This document shows, piece after piece, positions 46,097-58,828 of a DNA stretch of 64,000 nt. The notes under the pieces are model-generated. The model was given only the letters and a program-made list of their open reading frames with translations, had not been told where the DNA came from and did not search any database. A program made the translations under genes and the position numbers. Origin of the DNA: Kallotenue papyrolyticum (lineage in GTDB: Bacteria; Chloroflexota; Chloroflexia; Chloroflexales; Kallotenuaceae); contig NZ_JAGA01000003.1 in assembly GCF_000526415.1 (NCBI RefSeq), positions 1,207,828 through 1,271,827 on the forward strand. The letters run 5' to 3'. How positions within the stretch are numbered: the stretch's first letter is position 1; the number at the start of each line of letters is the position of its first letter.

Positions 46097-46471
46097 TCAG
46101 CGGCAGAAGCGATCGACGGTGTCCAGCAACTGGCCGAGTTGGATCGGCTTTTTGAGAAAATCGTCGGCATGGATCGCCGCCGCTTTTTCGGCAACGTTGC
46201 CGTCCGCCGAGAGCACCACCGTTGGGATCGGCGCCAGACATGGATCGCGCTGCTGTTCGTCGCGGAACTGCCAGCCGTTCATCACCGGCATCATCAGATC
46301 AAGCAGGATCAGGCAGGGATGCTGATGGCGGCGCAGATAGTCCAGCGCTTCGCGCCCGTTGGCCGCTCCTACCGCGCGGTAGCCTTCTTCCTCCAGCAGT
46401 TCAATCAGCGCTGTGCGAATGGCCTGGTCATCTTCGATGATCAGAATGCTGGCAAGCTGGCCACGACTCAT
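46097..46471 (-). CDS. Single-domain response regulator (CheY-like receiver)
   Basis: 124 aa consisting only of a receiver: acidic pair in IIEDDQ, phospho-acceptor Asp in LILLDLMMP, Ser/Thr in VVLSAD and Lys in FLKKP. There is no output domain. The start lies 31 bp after the stop of the large histidine kinase gene, so the two form a pair and the receiver likely takes phosphate from that kinase, passing it on or binding a partner protein. Confidence 0.9.
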   Translation of the reverse strand: MSRGQLASILIIEDDQAIRTALIELLEEEGYRAVGAANGREALDYLRRHQHPCLILLDLMMPVMNGWQFRDEQQRDPCLAPIPTVVLSADGNVAEKAAAIHADDFLKKPIQLGQLLDTVDRFCR

Positions 46472-46502
46472 GGTCGCTCCTTACAACAGGATCGCTGACA
46501 GG

Positions 46503-50510
<4,008 letters not shown>

Positions 50511-50728
50511 ATGTCCTGACCTAGGAGCGTCCTGTCTAGCGGCATGAGCACACAGGTCAGCGCTCATCAACACAGCGCCGGCGCTATGCAACGCGACGAA
50601 ACCGGGAACAGCGCCAGCAGAGCCTAGCATTGCACATCGAACGCCAGAATGTAGTATAAAACACCCATCCAGATTCGGGAAGATCGGGACGTACACAGCA
50701 AACCGTGCTGCAACCATCAGGAAACGCG

Positions 50729-50986
50729 ATGCACACTCCAACCGATCCCGCCACCGGACGCGGCATGACGCTCTTCGCCCTGCTGATGCTGATGCTCGGC
50801 CTGCTAACCGGCCTGACGCGCGGTGCCTGGCTCGATGCCGCCTTGTGGCTGGCGCTAGGCCTGTTTCTAGGCTGCTACGGTCTGATCACGCTGGATCGCT
50901 GGCCGCGCTACCGGCGCGCGTTGCTGGCGCTGGGCCTGCTGGCCGGTGCGCTGGCCTTCGGACTGGCGCTGTGGCGCTGGCGCTGA
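50729..50986 (+). CDS. Small hypothetical membrane protein
   Basis: 85 aa with three short hydrophobic helices (TLFALLMLMLGLLTGL, AALWLALGLFLGCYGLI and ALLALGLLAGALAFGLALW). AGGA 7 nt before the ATG at 50729; an ATG at 50705 is also in frame. Divergent from the large kinase and 52 bp ahead of the 7TM-GAF gene. No family recognised. Confidence 0.6.
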   Translation: MHTPTDPATGRGMTLFALLMLMLGLLTGLTRGAWLDAALWLALGLFLGCYGLITLDRWPRYRRALLALGLLAGALAFGLALWRWR

Positions 50987-51003
50987 GGCCGCACAGGAGC
51001 GGA

Positions 51004-51012
51004 TGGTATAAT
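51004..51012 (+). promoter_or_regulatory. Extended -10 of the 7TM-GAF gene
   Basis: TGG-TATAAT followed by GC. Start near 51019, leader of about 20 nt to ATG 51039. -35 poor. Confidence 0.55.
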
Positions 51013-51038
51013 GCGCTCCAGGATAAGGTGTGGACCGT

Positions 51039-52946
51039 ATGCCAGAGCTCCATCTCACCGAGGCGCTGCTGCGCCTGAATGTGTTCGTAACCCAGGCGAT
51101 CCTGATTGTCACCTTTTCGCTCCTGGTGTACATCGCCACCCGCAACTGGCATAACATGGTCGCACGCACCACGGTGCTGCTGCTGACCGGCGTGATGATC
51201 GTCTTCAGCGGCGACGTCCTGCTCGACCAGGCCACCCTCCCGCAGACGCGCGAATTCGTGCTGCGCGCGCAGTGGCTGGGCATCGTGCTGGTGCCGGCGG
51301 CCTACCTGCACCTGTCGGACGCGCTGCTGACCTCGGTGGGCCAGCCCTCGCTGCGCCGGCGCTGGGCGGTGATCGGCAGCTACCTGGCAGCCGCACTCTT
51401 GCTGCTGCTGGCGCTGGGCAGCGATCTGCTGGTGCGTGGCCGCGTGCAGGCCGGGCCGCTCGAACAACTGGCCGCCGGGCCGCTCTTCAGCCTGTTCGTG
51501 CTCTGGTTCACGCTGGTGACGCTGGGCGGGCTTTACAACATCTACCGCGCGCGGCGGCTACACACCACCGCCGCGGCGCGGCGGCGCATGGCCTACCTGG
51601 GGCTCTCCTTTCTGGCGCCCGGTCTGGGCGTCTTCCCCTACCTGATCGTAGCCGGCTTCGCCACTAGCCTGCCGGTCTGGGTGGTGCTGTCGTTGGCGAC
51701 GCTGACCAACCTGGGCGTTGGCGTGCTGATCGTGGTGCTGGCCTACAGCGTCGCCTTTCAGGGCGCGCTACTACCCGATCGGCTGGTCAAGCAGGACTTT
51801 ATCCGCTGGGTGCTGATCGGCCCGTTCGTGGGCGTGACGATCATCGTCTGTCTGCGGCTGCTGCCGCTGCTGGGCGCGCTGCTGGGCCTGCCGCGCGACA
51901 CGGTGTTGATCTTCGGCATCATGATCTTCACGGTGTTGATGCCTACGCTGATCGATTTTCTGCGGCCACGGCTGGAGAATCTGCTGCTGTGGCAGGATCG
52001 CGAACAGTTGCAGTTGCTGCGGCGCTTCGACCGCAAAGCCTTCACGCGCACCGATCTGCGCCAGTTGCTGGAAAACACGCTGGTGACGATCTGCGGTGCG
52101 ATGCGCGCCGACAGCGGCTTTGTGGCCGCCTACGAGGGCGATGGCGCGACGGTCAAGGCCTCAGTCGGGCCGCGGCGCCTGATCAAACAGTTCTTCGCGA
52201 CCCACACGCTGGTGGAGCTGCTGGAACAGGCGCAGCAGCGCGCGCCGCGCAAACGCAGCGCCATCCCCGAAGAGGACGATTTTCTGCCGGTGGATGGCTA
52301 CTGCATCCTGCCGCTGCACACCGCCCAAGGCGAGTTCCTGGGCATCGTCGGCGTGGCCTGCCCGGCCAGCGGCCCGACCCTCGAGGTGCGGCGGCTGATC
52401 GGCACGCTGGCGCACCAGATGGAGTTGGCGCTGGAGAACGTGCAGCTGCAAGAGCGCATCTACGCCACGCTGCGCGGCCTGACGCCCGAAATGCAGACCC
52501 TGCAGCAGCTCTCGGCCCACGCCGAGCCCGCGCCGGCGACCCTAGAGCAGATCGACGCCGATGTGGCGCTGCTGCCCAACTTCGAACAACTGGTGCAGGA
52601 CGCGCTCAAACACTACTGGGGCGGGCCGAAGCTCTCGGAAAGCCCGCTGCTGGGGCTACAGAGCGTGCGCAACCTGATCCAGGCGACCGGTAGCCCCACC
52701 AAAGCGCTGCAGACCGTGCTGCGCCGTGCCATCGAAAACCTACGTCCCGATGAGCAGCTCGATCCTACTGCCCAGGAATGGGTGCTCTACAACATTCTGC
52801 ACCTGCGCTTCCTCCAGGGGCTGCGCATCCGCGAGATCATCATGCGCCTGGCGATGAGTGAGTCGGACTTCTACCGCAAGCAGCGCGTCGCCGTCGAAGA
52901 GGTCGCGCGCCAGATCGCGCTGATGGAAGAGCTGGAGCGCCGTTGA
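51039..52946 (+). CDS. 7TM-GAF sensor protein with sigma4-like C-terminal helix-turn-helix
   Basis: 635 aa. Residues about 1-310 contain eight or nine hydrophobic helices like the N-terminal 7TM region of some bacterial histidine kinases. About 330-480 form a GAF domain (GAMRADSGFVAAYEG to MELALENVQLQERI). Instead of a kinase, the C-terminus (about 500-635) ends with a helix-turn-helix stretch, LHLRFLQGLRIREIIMRLAMSES then DFYRKQRVAVEEVA, shaped like sigma-factor region 4. No HisKA or ATPase motif exists. It is probably a membrane-bound sensor with a DNA- or RNA-polymerase-directed output. ATG at 51039 (GTG at 51030 also in frame). Confidence 0.75.
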   Translation: MPELHLTEALLRLNVFVTQAILIVTFSLLVYIATRNWHNMVARTTVLLLTGVMIVFSGDVLLDQATLPQTREFVLRAQWLGIVLVPAAYLHLSDALLTSVGQPSLRRRWAVIGSYLAAALLLLLALGSDLLVRGRVQAGPLEQLAAGPLFSLFVLWFTLVTLGGLYNIYRARRLHTTAAARRRMAYLGLSFLAPGLGVFPYLIVAGFATSLPVWVVLSLATLTNLGVGVLIVVLAYSVAFQGALLPDRLVKQDFIRWVLIGPFVGVTIIVCLRLLPLLGALLGLPRDTVLIFGIMIFTVLMPTLIDFLRPRLENLLLWQDREQLQLLRRFDRKAFTRTDLRQLLENTLVTICGAMRADSGFVAAYEGDGATVKASVGPRRLIKQFFATHTLVELLEQAQQRAPRKRSAIPEEDDFLPVDGYCILPLHTAQGEFLGIVGVACPASGPTLEVRRLIGTLAHQMELALENVQLQERIYATLRGLTPEMQTLQQLSAHAEPAPATLEQIDADVALLPNFEQLVQDALKHYWGGPKLSESPLLGLQSVRNLIQATGSPTKALQTVLRRAIENLRPDEQLDPTAQEWVLYNILHLRFLQGLRIREIIMRLAMSESDFYRKQRVAVEEVARQIALMEELERR

Positions 52947-52982
52947 AACAGCTCGCGTGCCGAAGCGAGAGGAGCACGTCCC

Positions 52983-53669
52983 GTGGCGCACATCATCATG
53001 ATCGGCGATTGTACGCTGGCGACCGACTATCTGCCCAAACGGCTGCGCAACGAGACGCTGCTGCAGGAACGGCTGCGCCAGCTCTATCCCCACGACGCGG
53101 TCGCGGTCACCAACGAGGGCCTGGAGGGCGAGACCGTGGCGCAGTTTCTCAAGCGCTACGAGCGCACCTTTGCGCGCAACGCGCCGCCGGACTACATTAT
53201 CATTCGCTACGGCGTCAACGACCGCAAAGCCTATGGCGTGGACGGCTTTCGCGCGCGGCTGGAGGAGCTGTACGCACGCCTGCGCCACGACTTTCCCCGC
53301 GCGCGGCTGGTGCTGGAGACCGGCATCTACGTCGATTACCCCGCGCACTACGAGTTCGACCGCAACGCCGTGCTGCAGCCGATCTACGACGTGATCCGCG
53401 AGCTGGCACGCACGCAGGGCGATGCGCTGGTGGACATCTATGAGCGCATGCGCCGCGAAACCGAACAGGGCAACTGGGACCTGCGCGTGCGCGGCTACGG
53501 CGTGGTGGACGATGAGATTCCGATCTACAACGCCAGCCTCGATCACCTGCACGTAGGCGACGTACGCTGGTGGACCAACATTCACCCCAACCCGGAAGGC
53601 ATCCGCGTGATCGCCGACGAAGAGGCGCGCGTCTTCCAGGCGCACTGGCCCACCTCGCTGGCGGTGTGA
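52983..53669 (+). CDS. SGNH/GDSL-like hydrolase fold protein, nucleophile Ser replaced by Cys
   Basis: 228 aa from GTG at 52983 with GAGAGGAG 8 nt upstream. It shows the SGNH layout: block I GDCT at residues 8-11, Gly in LEGETV near 40, block III YGVND near 79, and block V IHPNPEG near 200. In active members block I is GDS, so the nucleophile position is Cys10, and the D-x-x-H-P of block V reads T-x-x-H-P, losing the Asp. It may be a thiol-based or inactive relative. It follows the 7TM-GAF gene by 36 bp and ends before a convergent terminator. Confidence 0.75.
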   Translation: MAHIIMIGDCTLATDYLPKRLRNETLLQERLRQLYPHDAVAVTNEGLEGETVAQFLKRYERTFARNAPPDYIIIRYGVNDRKAYGVDGFRARLEELYARLRHDFPRARLVLETGIYVDYPAHYEFDRNAVLQPIYDVIRELARTQGDALVDIYERMRRETEQGNWDLRVRGYGVVDDEIPIYNASLDHLHVGDVRWWTNIHPNPEGIRVIADEEARVFQAHWPTSLAV

Positions 53670-53690
53670 GTCATACGGGCTGCACACACA

Positions 53691-53722
53691 ACAGGGGTTG
53701 GCCACATGGGCACAACCCCTGT
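53691..53722. terminator. Bidirectional terminator between convergent genes
   Basis: Perfect 10-bp inverted repeat ACAGGGGTTG / CAACCCCTGT (53691-53700 / 53713-53722) with a 12-nt loop between the SGNH-like gene and the DUF4397 gene. Confidence 0.6.
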
Positions 53723-53762
53723 ATGGTGACCGGCGCGGGCCGGGTCCGGCCCTGCCCCGCCG

Positions 53763-54554
53763 TTAGGCCAGACGCCGCCGCAGCGCCAGACCACCACCAA
53801 GCAACAGCACGCCGAGCAGCAGGGCCAGCGGCAGCCAAATATCGCTCACGCCCGTATCGGGCAGCGTGCCAGGCAGGGCGCCACCCGGCGCCGCCTGCTG
53901 GGGCGTGAAGGTCGCCACTTCCGCGCGAATGTTGGCCAGGTTGCCGACCGCCACCACATCGTAGATCGTGCCGGCCTGCAACCTCGTGCCGGCCAGGTCG
54001 AGTACCACATCGTCGGCGCCCGCGGGCGTGACCTGCAGATCGTAGGTCCCGGCGTCAACCGGCAGATAGTCGCTGGCGTTGGGGAAGGCCAGGCTTTCGA
54101 TCAGCGTCGGGCCATTGGCGACGCGCACGCGCACCGCCGGCGCGTCGGGCGAGGCATGGATCACACGCACATGCGCCTTGCCCGCCGCGGGTGCGCTCAG
54201 ATTGTCGTTGTACACCTGGGCGCGAATGTTGGCGAGCTGGCCAACCGCGGCCACGGTGTAGGCCTGCCCGGCCTCCAGCGTCAGGTTCGCGGTGATCACC
54301 GCCGCGCCGGTGCCCTGCCCCGCCGGCGCAACGCGCACCTCGTGCGGCCCCGCCGGTACCTCCAGGTAGTTGCTGATCGCCGGGAAGGCAACGTTGGTCA
54401 GCACCGCCTGCCCATCGACGAACACGTCCACCGCCGGCGCGTCGGGCGAGGCATGGATCACGCGTACCCGCGCGGTGTTGCCCTGCGCCGCCGCCGGTCC
54501 AACCAACGCCAGTACCAGCAGCACTAGCCCGCTTACGATCATGAGCCGTCGCAT
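53763..54554 (-). CDS. DUF4397 surface protein with LPDTG sorting signal
   Basis: 263 aa. A signal peptide (about 1-23), then two DUF4397 repeats of about 100 residues each, both starting VRVIHASPDAPAV (about 29 and 133). A short Pro/Gly spacer leads to an LPxTG-type signal near residue 228 (LPDTG, then a hydrophobic helix and the basic tail RRRLA). Such tails are cut and attached to the cell wall by sortase. No sortase gene is in the window. AAGGAGG lies 8 nt before the ATG. The next gene upstream is the anti-sigma factor, ending in a strong terminator. Confidence 0.87.
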   Translation of the reverse strand: MRRLMIVSGLVLLVLALVGPAAAQGNTARVRVIHASPDAPAVDVFVDGQAVLTNVAFPAISNYLEVPAGPHEVRVAPAGQGTGAAVITANLTLEAGQAYTVAAVGQLANIRAQVYNDNLSAPAAGKAHVRVIHASPDAPAVRVRVANGPTLIESLAFPNASDYLPVDAGTYDLQVTPAGADDVVLDLAGTRLQAGTIYDVVAVGNLANIRAEVATFTPQQAAPGGALPGTLPDTGVSDIWLPLALLLGVLLLGGGLALRRRLA

Positions 54555-54723
54555 GGTCCCGTCCTCCTTGGATTACGCTTGTCCAGCGCTGGGTAGCGGT
54601 GCGCGCTCCCGCCACCTAGCTTGCGGCCATGGCCGTCTTGTTCTGTCTCTACGCAGCCCAGATCGGGTTGGATCTATGTTTTGAACAGAATTTGCAAAAT
54701 TGTTGCACAGCGGACATGGTCAC

Positions 54724-54751
54724 AAAAAAAGCGTCGCCTCTCTGGCGACGC
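54724..54751 (-). terminator. Intrinsic terminator after the anti-sigma gene
   Basis: On the minus strand GCGTCGCC-AGAGA-GGCGACGC (54751-54731) is followed by seven T. This is the only textbook rho-independent terminator in the window, 20 bp past the stop. Confidence 0.9.
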
Positions 54752-54770
54752 CGTGTGGGCCAACGGGCGC

Positions 54771-55577
54771 TTAGAGCTTGCCGGCCAGCACCGTCTGCGA
54801 GCTGGGGCGCGTCGCGCCACCGGCGGGCTCGACCGTAACCATGATCTCCTCGTAGCGATCCATCGGCTCCGGTGGCGTGATCTTGACCACCACCGGCAGG
54901 TCGCTGTGATGGACGGCAAAGGTGGTCAGCGGCTGCTGGTGGCTATCGCGGGCGACCCACACCTGATAGACTTTGTCGGGCGGCAGGGGCGGCAGCCGAT
55001 GCGCGACCAGCACCGCCTCGTTCTTGCCGGGCGTCATGTAGGTCTCGGCCCAAGCGCTACCACCCGCGCCGATGCCTTGGAGCCGGCGCACTGCGGCGGC
55101 CTGAGCGGCCAGGCGTTCCAGCTCTGAAAAGGAGGCCAGTTGCGCGCGCATGGTTGCGTTTTCGCGCTGCACGGTCGCAATGGTGGTCTGGGCCAAGGCC
55201 GTGCTGCGGCGCATGGAGCTCACCTCGCGCTGGAGCTGGACGGCCCACACCAGCACGAGCAGCAGCGCTGCCAGGGCACCAAAGGCCGGCCACAGCGCAG
55301 CGCGAGTTGTCACGCGCCGTGGACGCGGTGTGGGCGTAGCCAGAAACTGGGCGCGATCAATGGTAGCCAGCAGGCGTGCCTTGCAGCGCGCCGGCGGCGA
55401 CAGCGGCGCGACGGAGAGGGCCAGCAAGTGGAAGGCATCCTCGGCCTGCCAGGCCTGCCGCCGGCAGGGTGGACAGACCTGCACATGCCGCGCTACGCGC
55501 TCGAGGTCATGATCATCCAGGACGCCAAGCGCGTATTCGTCAATCAGATCGTCAACGTGTTCGCTTTGCATTTCCAT
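54771..55577 (-). CDS. Anti-sigma factor (RskA/ZAS type)
   Basis: About 268 aa. The cytoplasmic N-terminus has the zinc-associated anti-sigma motif H-x3-C-x2-C (HVQVCPPC near residue 31), one membrane helix (about 95-117), a short coiled coil and an extracytoplasmic RskA-like domain (LPPLPPDKVYQVWVA, then the PPEPMDRYEEIMVTVEPAGG end). It should hold the adjacent sigma factor until an envelope signal triggers release. Starts at 55577 or 55571 are ATG; a TTG at 55589 is possible. It follows the sigma gene by about 33 bp and ends in a strong terminator. Confidence 0.88.
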   Translation of the reverse strand: MEMQSEHVDDLIDEYALGVLDDHDLERVARHVQVCPPCRRQAWQAEDAFHLLALSVAPLSPPARCKARLLATIDRAQFLATPTPRPRRVTTRAALWPAFGALAALLLVLVWAVQLQREVSSMRRSTALAQTTIATVQRENATMRAQLASFSELERLAAQAAAVRRLQGIGAGGSAWAETYMTPGKNEAVLVAHRLPPLPPDKVYQVWVARDSHQQPLTTFAVHHSDLPVVVKITPPEPMDRYEEIMVTVEPAGGATRPSSQTVLAGKL

Positions 55578-55610
55578 AGCTTCCGACAAGCGCGCCAGCG
55601 GCGCAGCGCT

Positions 55611-56201
55611 TCAATCCACAAGCTGCTGTCCCTGCAGCAACGCACGCAATTTTTGCAATCCCAGACGCATGCGGGTTTTGACCGTTCCCAACGGATTGCC
55701 AAGCCGCACGGCGATCTCCTGCTGCGTCAAGCCGCCGAAATAGGCCAACTCCAGGGCTTCGCGCTGCTCATCCGGCAACTGGCGCAATGCCTGCTGCACG
55801 GCCTGCCGCTGTTCGGCCAGCACTGCCGTCTCGCTGATATCGACGCCATCGGGGATCGTCGTCAGGATCGGATGGTCCTCATCCTCGCGCACCGCCTGCG
55901 GCCGTGCTCTGCGGCGGCGCAGCTCGTCGATGCAGTAGTTGTGGGCAATGCCGAACAACCAGGGAGCAAAAGCGCGCCGTTGATCGAAGCTGGCGGCGCG
56001 TTGCCAGATGCGCCAGAAGATCTCTTGCACCGCCTCCTCAGCCACCTCGCGATCGCGCAGCATCCGAAGCGCCAGGCCATACACCGCCGGCGCGTAGCGA
56101 TCGTACAGCGTCTCGAAGGCGCGGCGATCGCCGCGCGCGACGGCTGCAATCAACTCCTCATCATGGATGCGATCGGTCAGCTCCTGATCTATCTGCGACA
56201 A
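55611..56201 (-). CDS. ECF-type RNA polymerase sigma factor
   Basis: About 196 aa. Sigma region 2 (DRRAFETLYDRYAPAVYGLALRML to WRIWQRA) and region 4 (LPDEQREALELAYFGGLTQQEIAVRLGNPLGTVKTRMRLGLQKLR) are clear; it is closest in type to SigK/RpoE-like ECF factors paired with RskA anti-sigma factors. The start is uncertain: a TTG at 56201 has AAAGGA 9 nt upstream, whereas a GTG at 56234 extends the frame but has none. An extended -10 lies at 56267-56259. The anti-sigma gene follows directly. Confidence 0.9.
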   Translation of the reverse strand: MSQIDQELTDRIHDEELIAAVARGDRRAFETLYDRYAPAVYGLALRMLRDREVAEEAVQEIFWRIWQRAASFDQRRAFAPWLFGIAHNYCIDELRRRRARPQAVREDEDHPILTTIPDGVDISETAVLAEQRQAVQQALRQLPDEQREALELAYFGGLTQQEIAVRLGNPLGTVKTRMRLGLQKLRALLQGQQLVD

Positions 56202-56258
56202 CTCGTTACGTTCCTTTGGGTGTACGTATCGCACTGCAGGCCGGTTTTGCGCGGCTGT

Positions 56259-56267
56259 ATCTTACCA
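56259..56267 (-). promoter_or_regulatory. Sigma factor gene extended -10
   Basis: Minus-strand TGG-TAAGAT, start near 56252. It is the housekeeping extended -10 type and not an obvious ECF self-promoter. Confidence 0.4.
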
Positions 56268-56293
56268 TATCCGAGTGTGGCAGCGGAACGGGG

Positions 56294-56324
56294 TTGCGCC
56301 AGGGTTGCGGCTCAGGTGTAGAAT
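56294..56324 (+). promoter_or_regulatory. Promoter of the pseudo-receiver gene
   Basis: TTGCGC (56294-56299), 19-bp spacer, TAGAAT (56319-56324), directed away from the sigma gene; AGGAGG follows before the ATG. Confidence 0.4.
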
Positions 56325-56340
56325 CGAGCAGGAGGATCCG

Positions 56341-56763
56341 ATGCCACAGCAGGAGCCACAACCAACCGGCGGCCCTCCGCGCCGCGATCTGCTGTTGATC
56401 GCCGCTGACTGGCAGAGCCGCGCCCTGACGCTGGCCGAGCTGCAGGAGGCCGGCTATGAGGTGATGGCCGTGCCAGGGCTGCGCTACGGCCTGCGCGCGC
56501 TACGGCGAGGGCTGGTCGTACCGCCGTTGATCGTGCTGGACGTGCACGACGACGCAGAGGCCACGCCCGAACGCGCCGCGCAGTTGCTGGCGCTGGCGCC
56601 GGGCGTGCCACTGATCCTGATCGTGGGCGCGTTCGAGCGCGCGCAGTGGGAGCCCCTTCGTCCGCAGGTGGCCGCCTGGCTGACACGACCGGTCACCGTC
56701 GGCGAGGTAGTGGCCACGGTGCGCCGGCTGCTGCCGCTCAGGCCGGAGGCGTCGGCGGGCTGA
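56341..56763 (+). CDS. Degenerate receiver-domain protein (pseudo-receiver)
   Basis: 140 aa with the beta-alpha order of a CheY-like receiver (about residues 15-135). The phospho-acceptor-type Asp is present (LIVLDVHDD), but the acidic pair at the first strand reads AAD and the conserved Lys near the end is Arg (LTRPVT). It is probably not regulated by classical phosphotransfer. AGGAGG lies 5 nt before the ATG at 56341. It is divergent from the ECF sigma gene, and its last 26 bp overlap the 3' end of the convergent molybdopterin oxidoreductase. Confidence 0.78.
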   Translation: MPQQEPQPTGGPPRRDLLLIAADWQSRALTLAELQEAGYEVMAVPGLRYGLRALRRGLVVPPLIVLDVHDDAEATPERAAQLLALAPGVPLILIVGAFERAQWEPLRPQVAAWLTRPVTVGEVVATVRRLLPLRPEASAG

Positions 56764-58828
56764 TCTTTTCGACTTGCACCAGGTTGTCGTAGAAGGTTGC
56801 GCCGCCGCCCATGTCGCTGAGGCGCTGCGAGGTGGTGGCGTTGACGCCGCGTCTGGCGGGCAGGTAGCGGTTCCACCAGATCGAGAGCGCCACCACCAGC
56901 CCGGGCTTGACCCGCTCGCTGATGGTTGCCGGCACCACGAACTCGCCGCGATCGTTGAAGACACGCACCAGATCGCCCTCGCCGATGCCACGCGCGGCGG
57001 CATCGTCGGGATGGATCTCCAGGCGCGGGCCGCCCTCGTAGCGCTTGAGCACATTGACAAAGGTGGTGTTCAGGAAGTGGTGTGCCGGTGGTGTCAGCAG
57101 CGCCAGCGGGTAGCGTTGCGCCAGCTCCGGCGCGGTCTGCGGCGACTCAGCCGGCGGCGTGTAGGCCGGCACCGGATCCAGCCCGGCGGCGGCCATGCGC
57201 TCGGAGAAGAGTTCGCACTTGCCGCTGGGCGTGGGAAAGCGGCCCTCGGCGAAGGGCGCCCAGGGCTGCGGCAGGTTGAGCCGCGCCCAGCCGCGCTCCT
57301 TGAGCAGCTCCAGCGTGATGCCGGCCAGCGCCGGATGATCGGACTGAAGCGCCTGGCGTGCCATATCCTCGTCCGAGTCGCGGAAGCAGGCATCGTCAAA
57401 GCCCATGCGCGCTGCCAGGCGACGGAACAGCTCGGTGTTGGGCAGCGCCTCGCCCAGCGGCGCGATCGCCGGCGCGTTCCACAGCAGGTAGAGGTGGCCG
57501 TAGGATTTATGGAGGTCGGCGTGTTCGAGCTGCGTGGTGGCCGGCAAGAGCAGATCGGCATACATGGCCGTGTCGGTCGGAAACTGCTCGTGGACGACGA
57601 TAAAGAGATCGTCGCGCATCAGGCCCTGGTGCACGCGCGTCTGGTCGGGCGCGACCGCCGCCGGATTGGAGTTGTACACGAATAGGGCTTTGACCGGCGG
57701 ATCGTTCAGCTCGGTCAGGGCGCGGCCCAGTTCGTTCATGTTGATCGCGCGCGTGCCGGGCGGGATCAGATCGGGACGCTCCAGCGCGGCGATGTTGAGC
57801 GGAAACGTGCCGCTGGTGCTCAACAGGATGCCGCCGGCGGGATGGCGCCAAGCGCCCACCACTGCCGGCAGCGTGGCGATCGTGCGCACGGCCATGCCGC
57901 CGCCGGCGTGGCGTTGCAGGCCGTAGTTGATGCGGATCGCCGCCGGCTGGGTGGAGGCGTAGCGCCGCGCTAGGTCCACGATCTGGGTCGCGCTCAGGCC
58001 GGTGATCGCCGCGACGCGCTCCGGCGGGAACTCCGCCGCGCGGGCGCGCAACTGCTCCGCGCCGACCGTGGCGCGCGCCAGGTACTCGCGATCCTCGAGA
58101 CCTTCGGCAAAGATCACGTGCAGCATGCCCAGCGCCAGCGCCGCATCCGTGCCCGGATTGAGCGCCAGGTGCGCGTCGCACTGCTGCGCGGTACGCGAAC
58201 GGTAGGGATCGATGGCGATCACCTGCGCGCCCAGGGCGCGCGCCCGTTTGATGAAGGGCCACAGGTGCGGGTTGGAGGTCAGCGTGTTGGTGCCCCACAG
58301 CAGGATCAGCCGCGCATGGGCAAACTGCTCGACATCCGTGCCGATCGCCGCGCCGTTGGTGTATTTGTAGCCCAGAAAGCCGGCCTCGGCGCAGATGGTG
58401 CGCTCCAGCAGCGAGGCGCCCAGCCGGTGGAAGAAGCGCCGGTCCATCGAGCCATACATCAGCAGGCCCATCGTGCCGGCGTAGGAGTAGGGCAGGATCG
58501 CCTGTGGGCCATACTCGGCGATGATCGCCCGGAAACGCGCGACGATCTCGTCCAGTGCCTCGTCCCAGGTGATGCGCTGCCAGCGCCCGCTGCCGCGCGG
58601 CCCGACGCGGCGCATGGGGTAGAGCACGCGCTCGGGGTGGTAGGTGCGCTCGATGTAGCGCGAGACTTTAGCGCACAGAAAGCCCTGTGTCACAGGATGC
58701 GACGGATCGCCGCTGACGCGGATCGCCTTGCCGTCCTGCACCGTCACCAGCATGGCGCAGGTATCGGGGCAGTCGTGCGGGCACGCACCGCGCACAATGG
58801 TGAGTGGCGAAGGATGTGTTGCTGTCAT
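56738..58828 (-). CDS. Molybdopterin-dependent oxidoreductase (DMSO-reductase superfamily)
   Basis: About 696 aa. The N-terminal Fe-S domain has C-x3-C-x3-C plus a fourth Cys (CPHDCPDTC ... FLCAK). The cofactor domain has ERTICAEAG, where the Mo ligand is expected, GTNTLTSNP, and a C-terminal dinucleotide-binding domain. It belongs to the soluble single-subunit BisC-like group. No electron-transfer or membrane subunit and no Tat signal accompany it, so a cytoplasmic enzyme is likely; substrate unknown. ATG at 58828 has AGGA close by; the frame is open to 58900. Its 3' end overlaps the convergent pseudo-receiver gene by 26 bp. Confidence 0.88.
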   Translation of the reverse strand: MTATHPSPLTIVRGACPHDCPDTCAMLVTVQDGKAIRVSGDPSHPVTQGFLCAKVSRYIERTYHPERVLYPMRRVGPRGSGRWQRITWDEALDEIVARFRAIIAEYGPQAILPYSYAGTMGLLMYGSMDRRFFHRLGASLLERTICAEAGFLGYKYTNGAAIGTDVEQFAHARLILLWGTNTLTSNPHLWPFIKRARALGAQVIAIDPYRSRTAQQCDAHLALNPGTDAALALGMLHVIFAEGLEDREYLARATVGAEQLRARAAEFPPERVAAITGLSATQIVDLARRYASTQPAAIRINYGLQRHAGGGMAVRTIATLPAVVGAWRHPAGGILLSTSGTFPLNIAALERPDLIPPGTRAINMNELGRALTELNDPPVKALFVYNSNPAAVAPDQTRVHQGLMRDDLFIVVHEQFPTDTAMYADLLLPATTQLEHADLHKSYGHLYLLWNAPAIAPLGEALPNTELFRRLAARMGFDDACFRDSDEDMARQALQSDHPALAGITLELLKERGWARLNLPQPWAPFAEGRFPTPSGKCELFSERMAAAGLDPVPAYTPPAESPQTAPELAQRYPLALLTPPAHHFLNTTFVNVLKRYEGGPRLEIHPDDAAARGIGEGDLVRVFNDRGEFVVPATISERVKPGLVVALSIWWNRYLPARRGVNATTSQRLSDMGGGATFYDNLVQVEKISPPTPPA

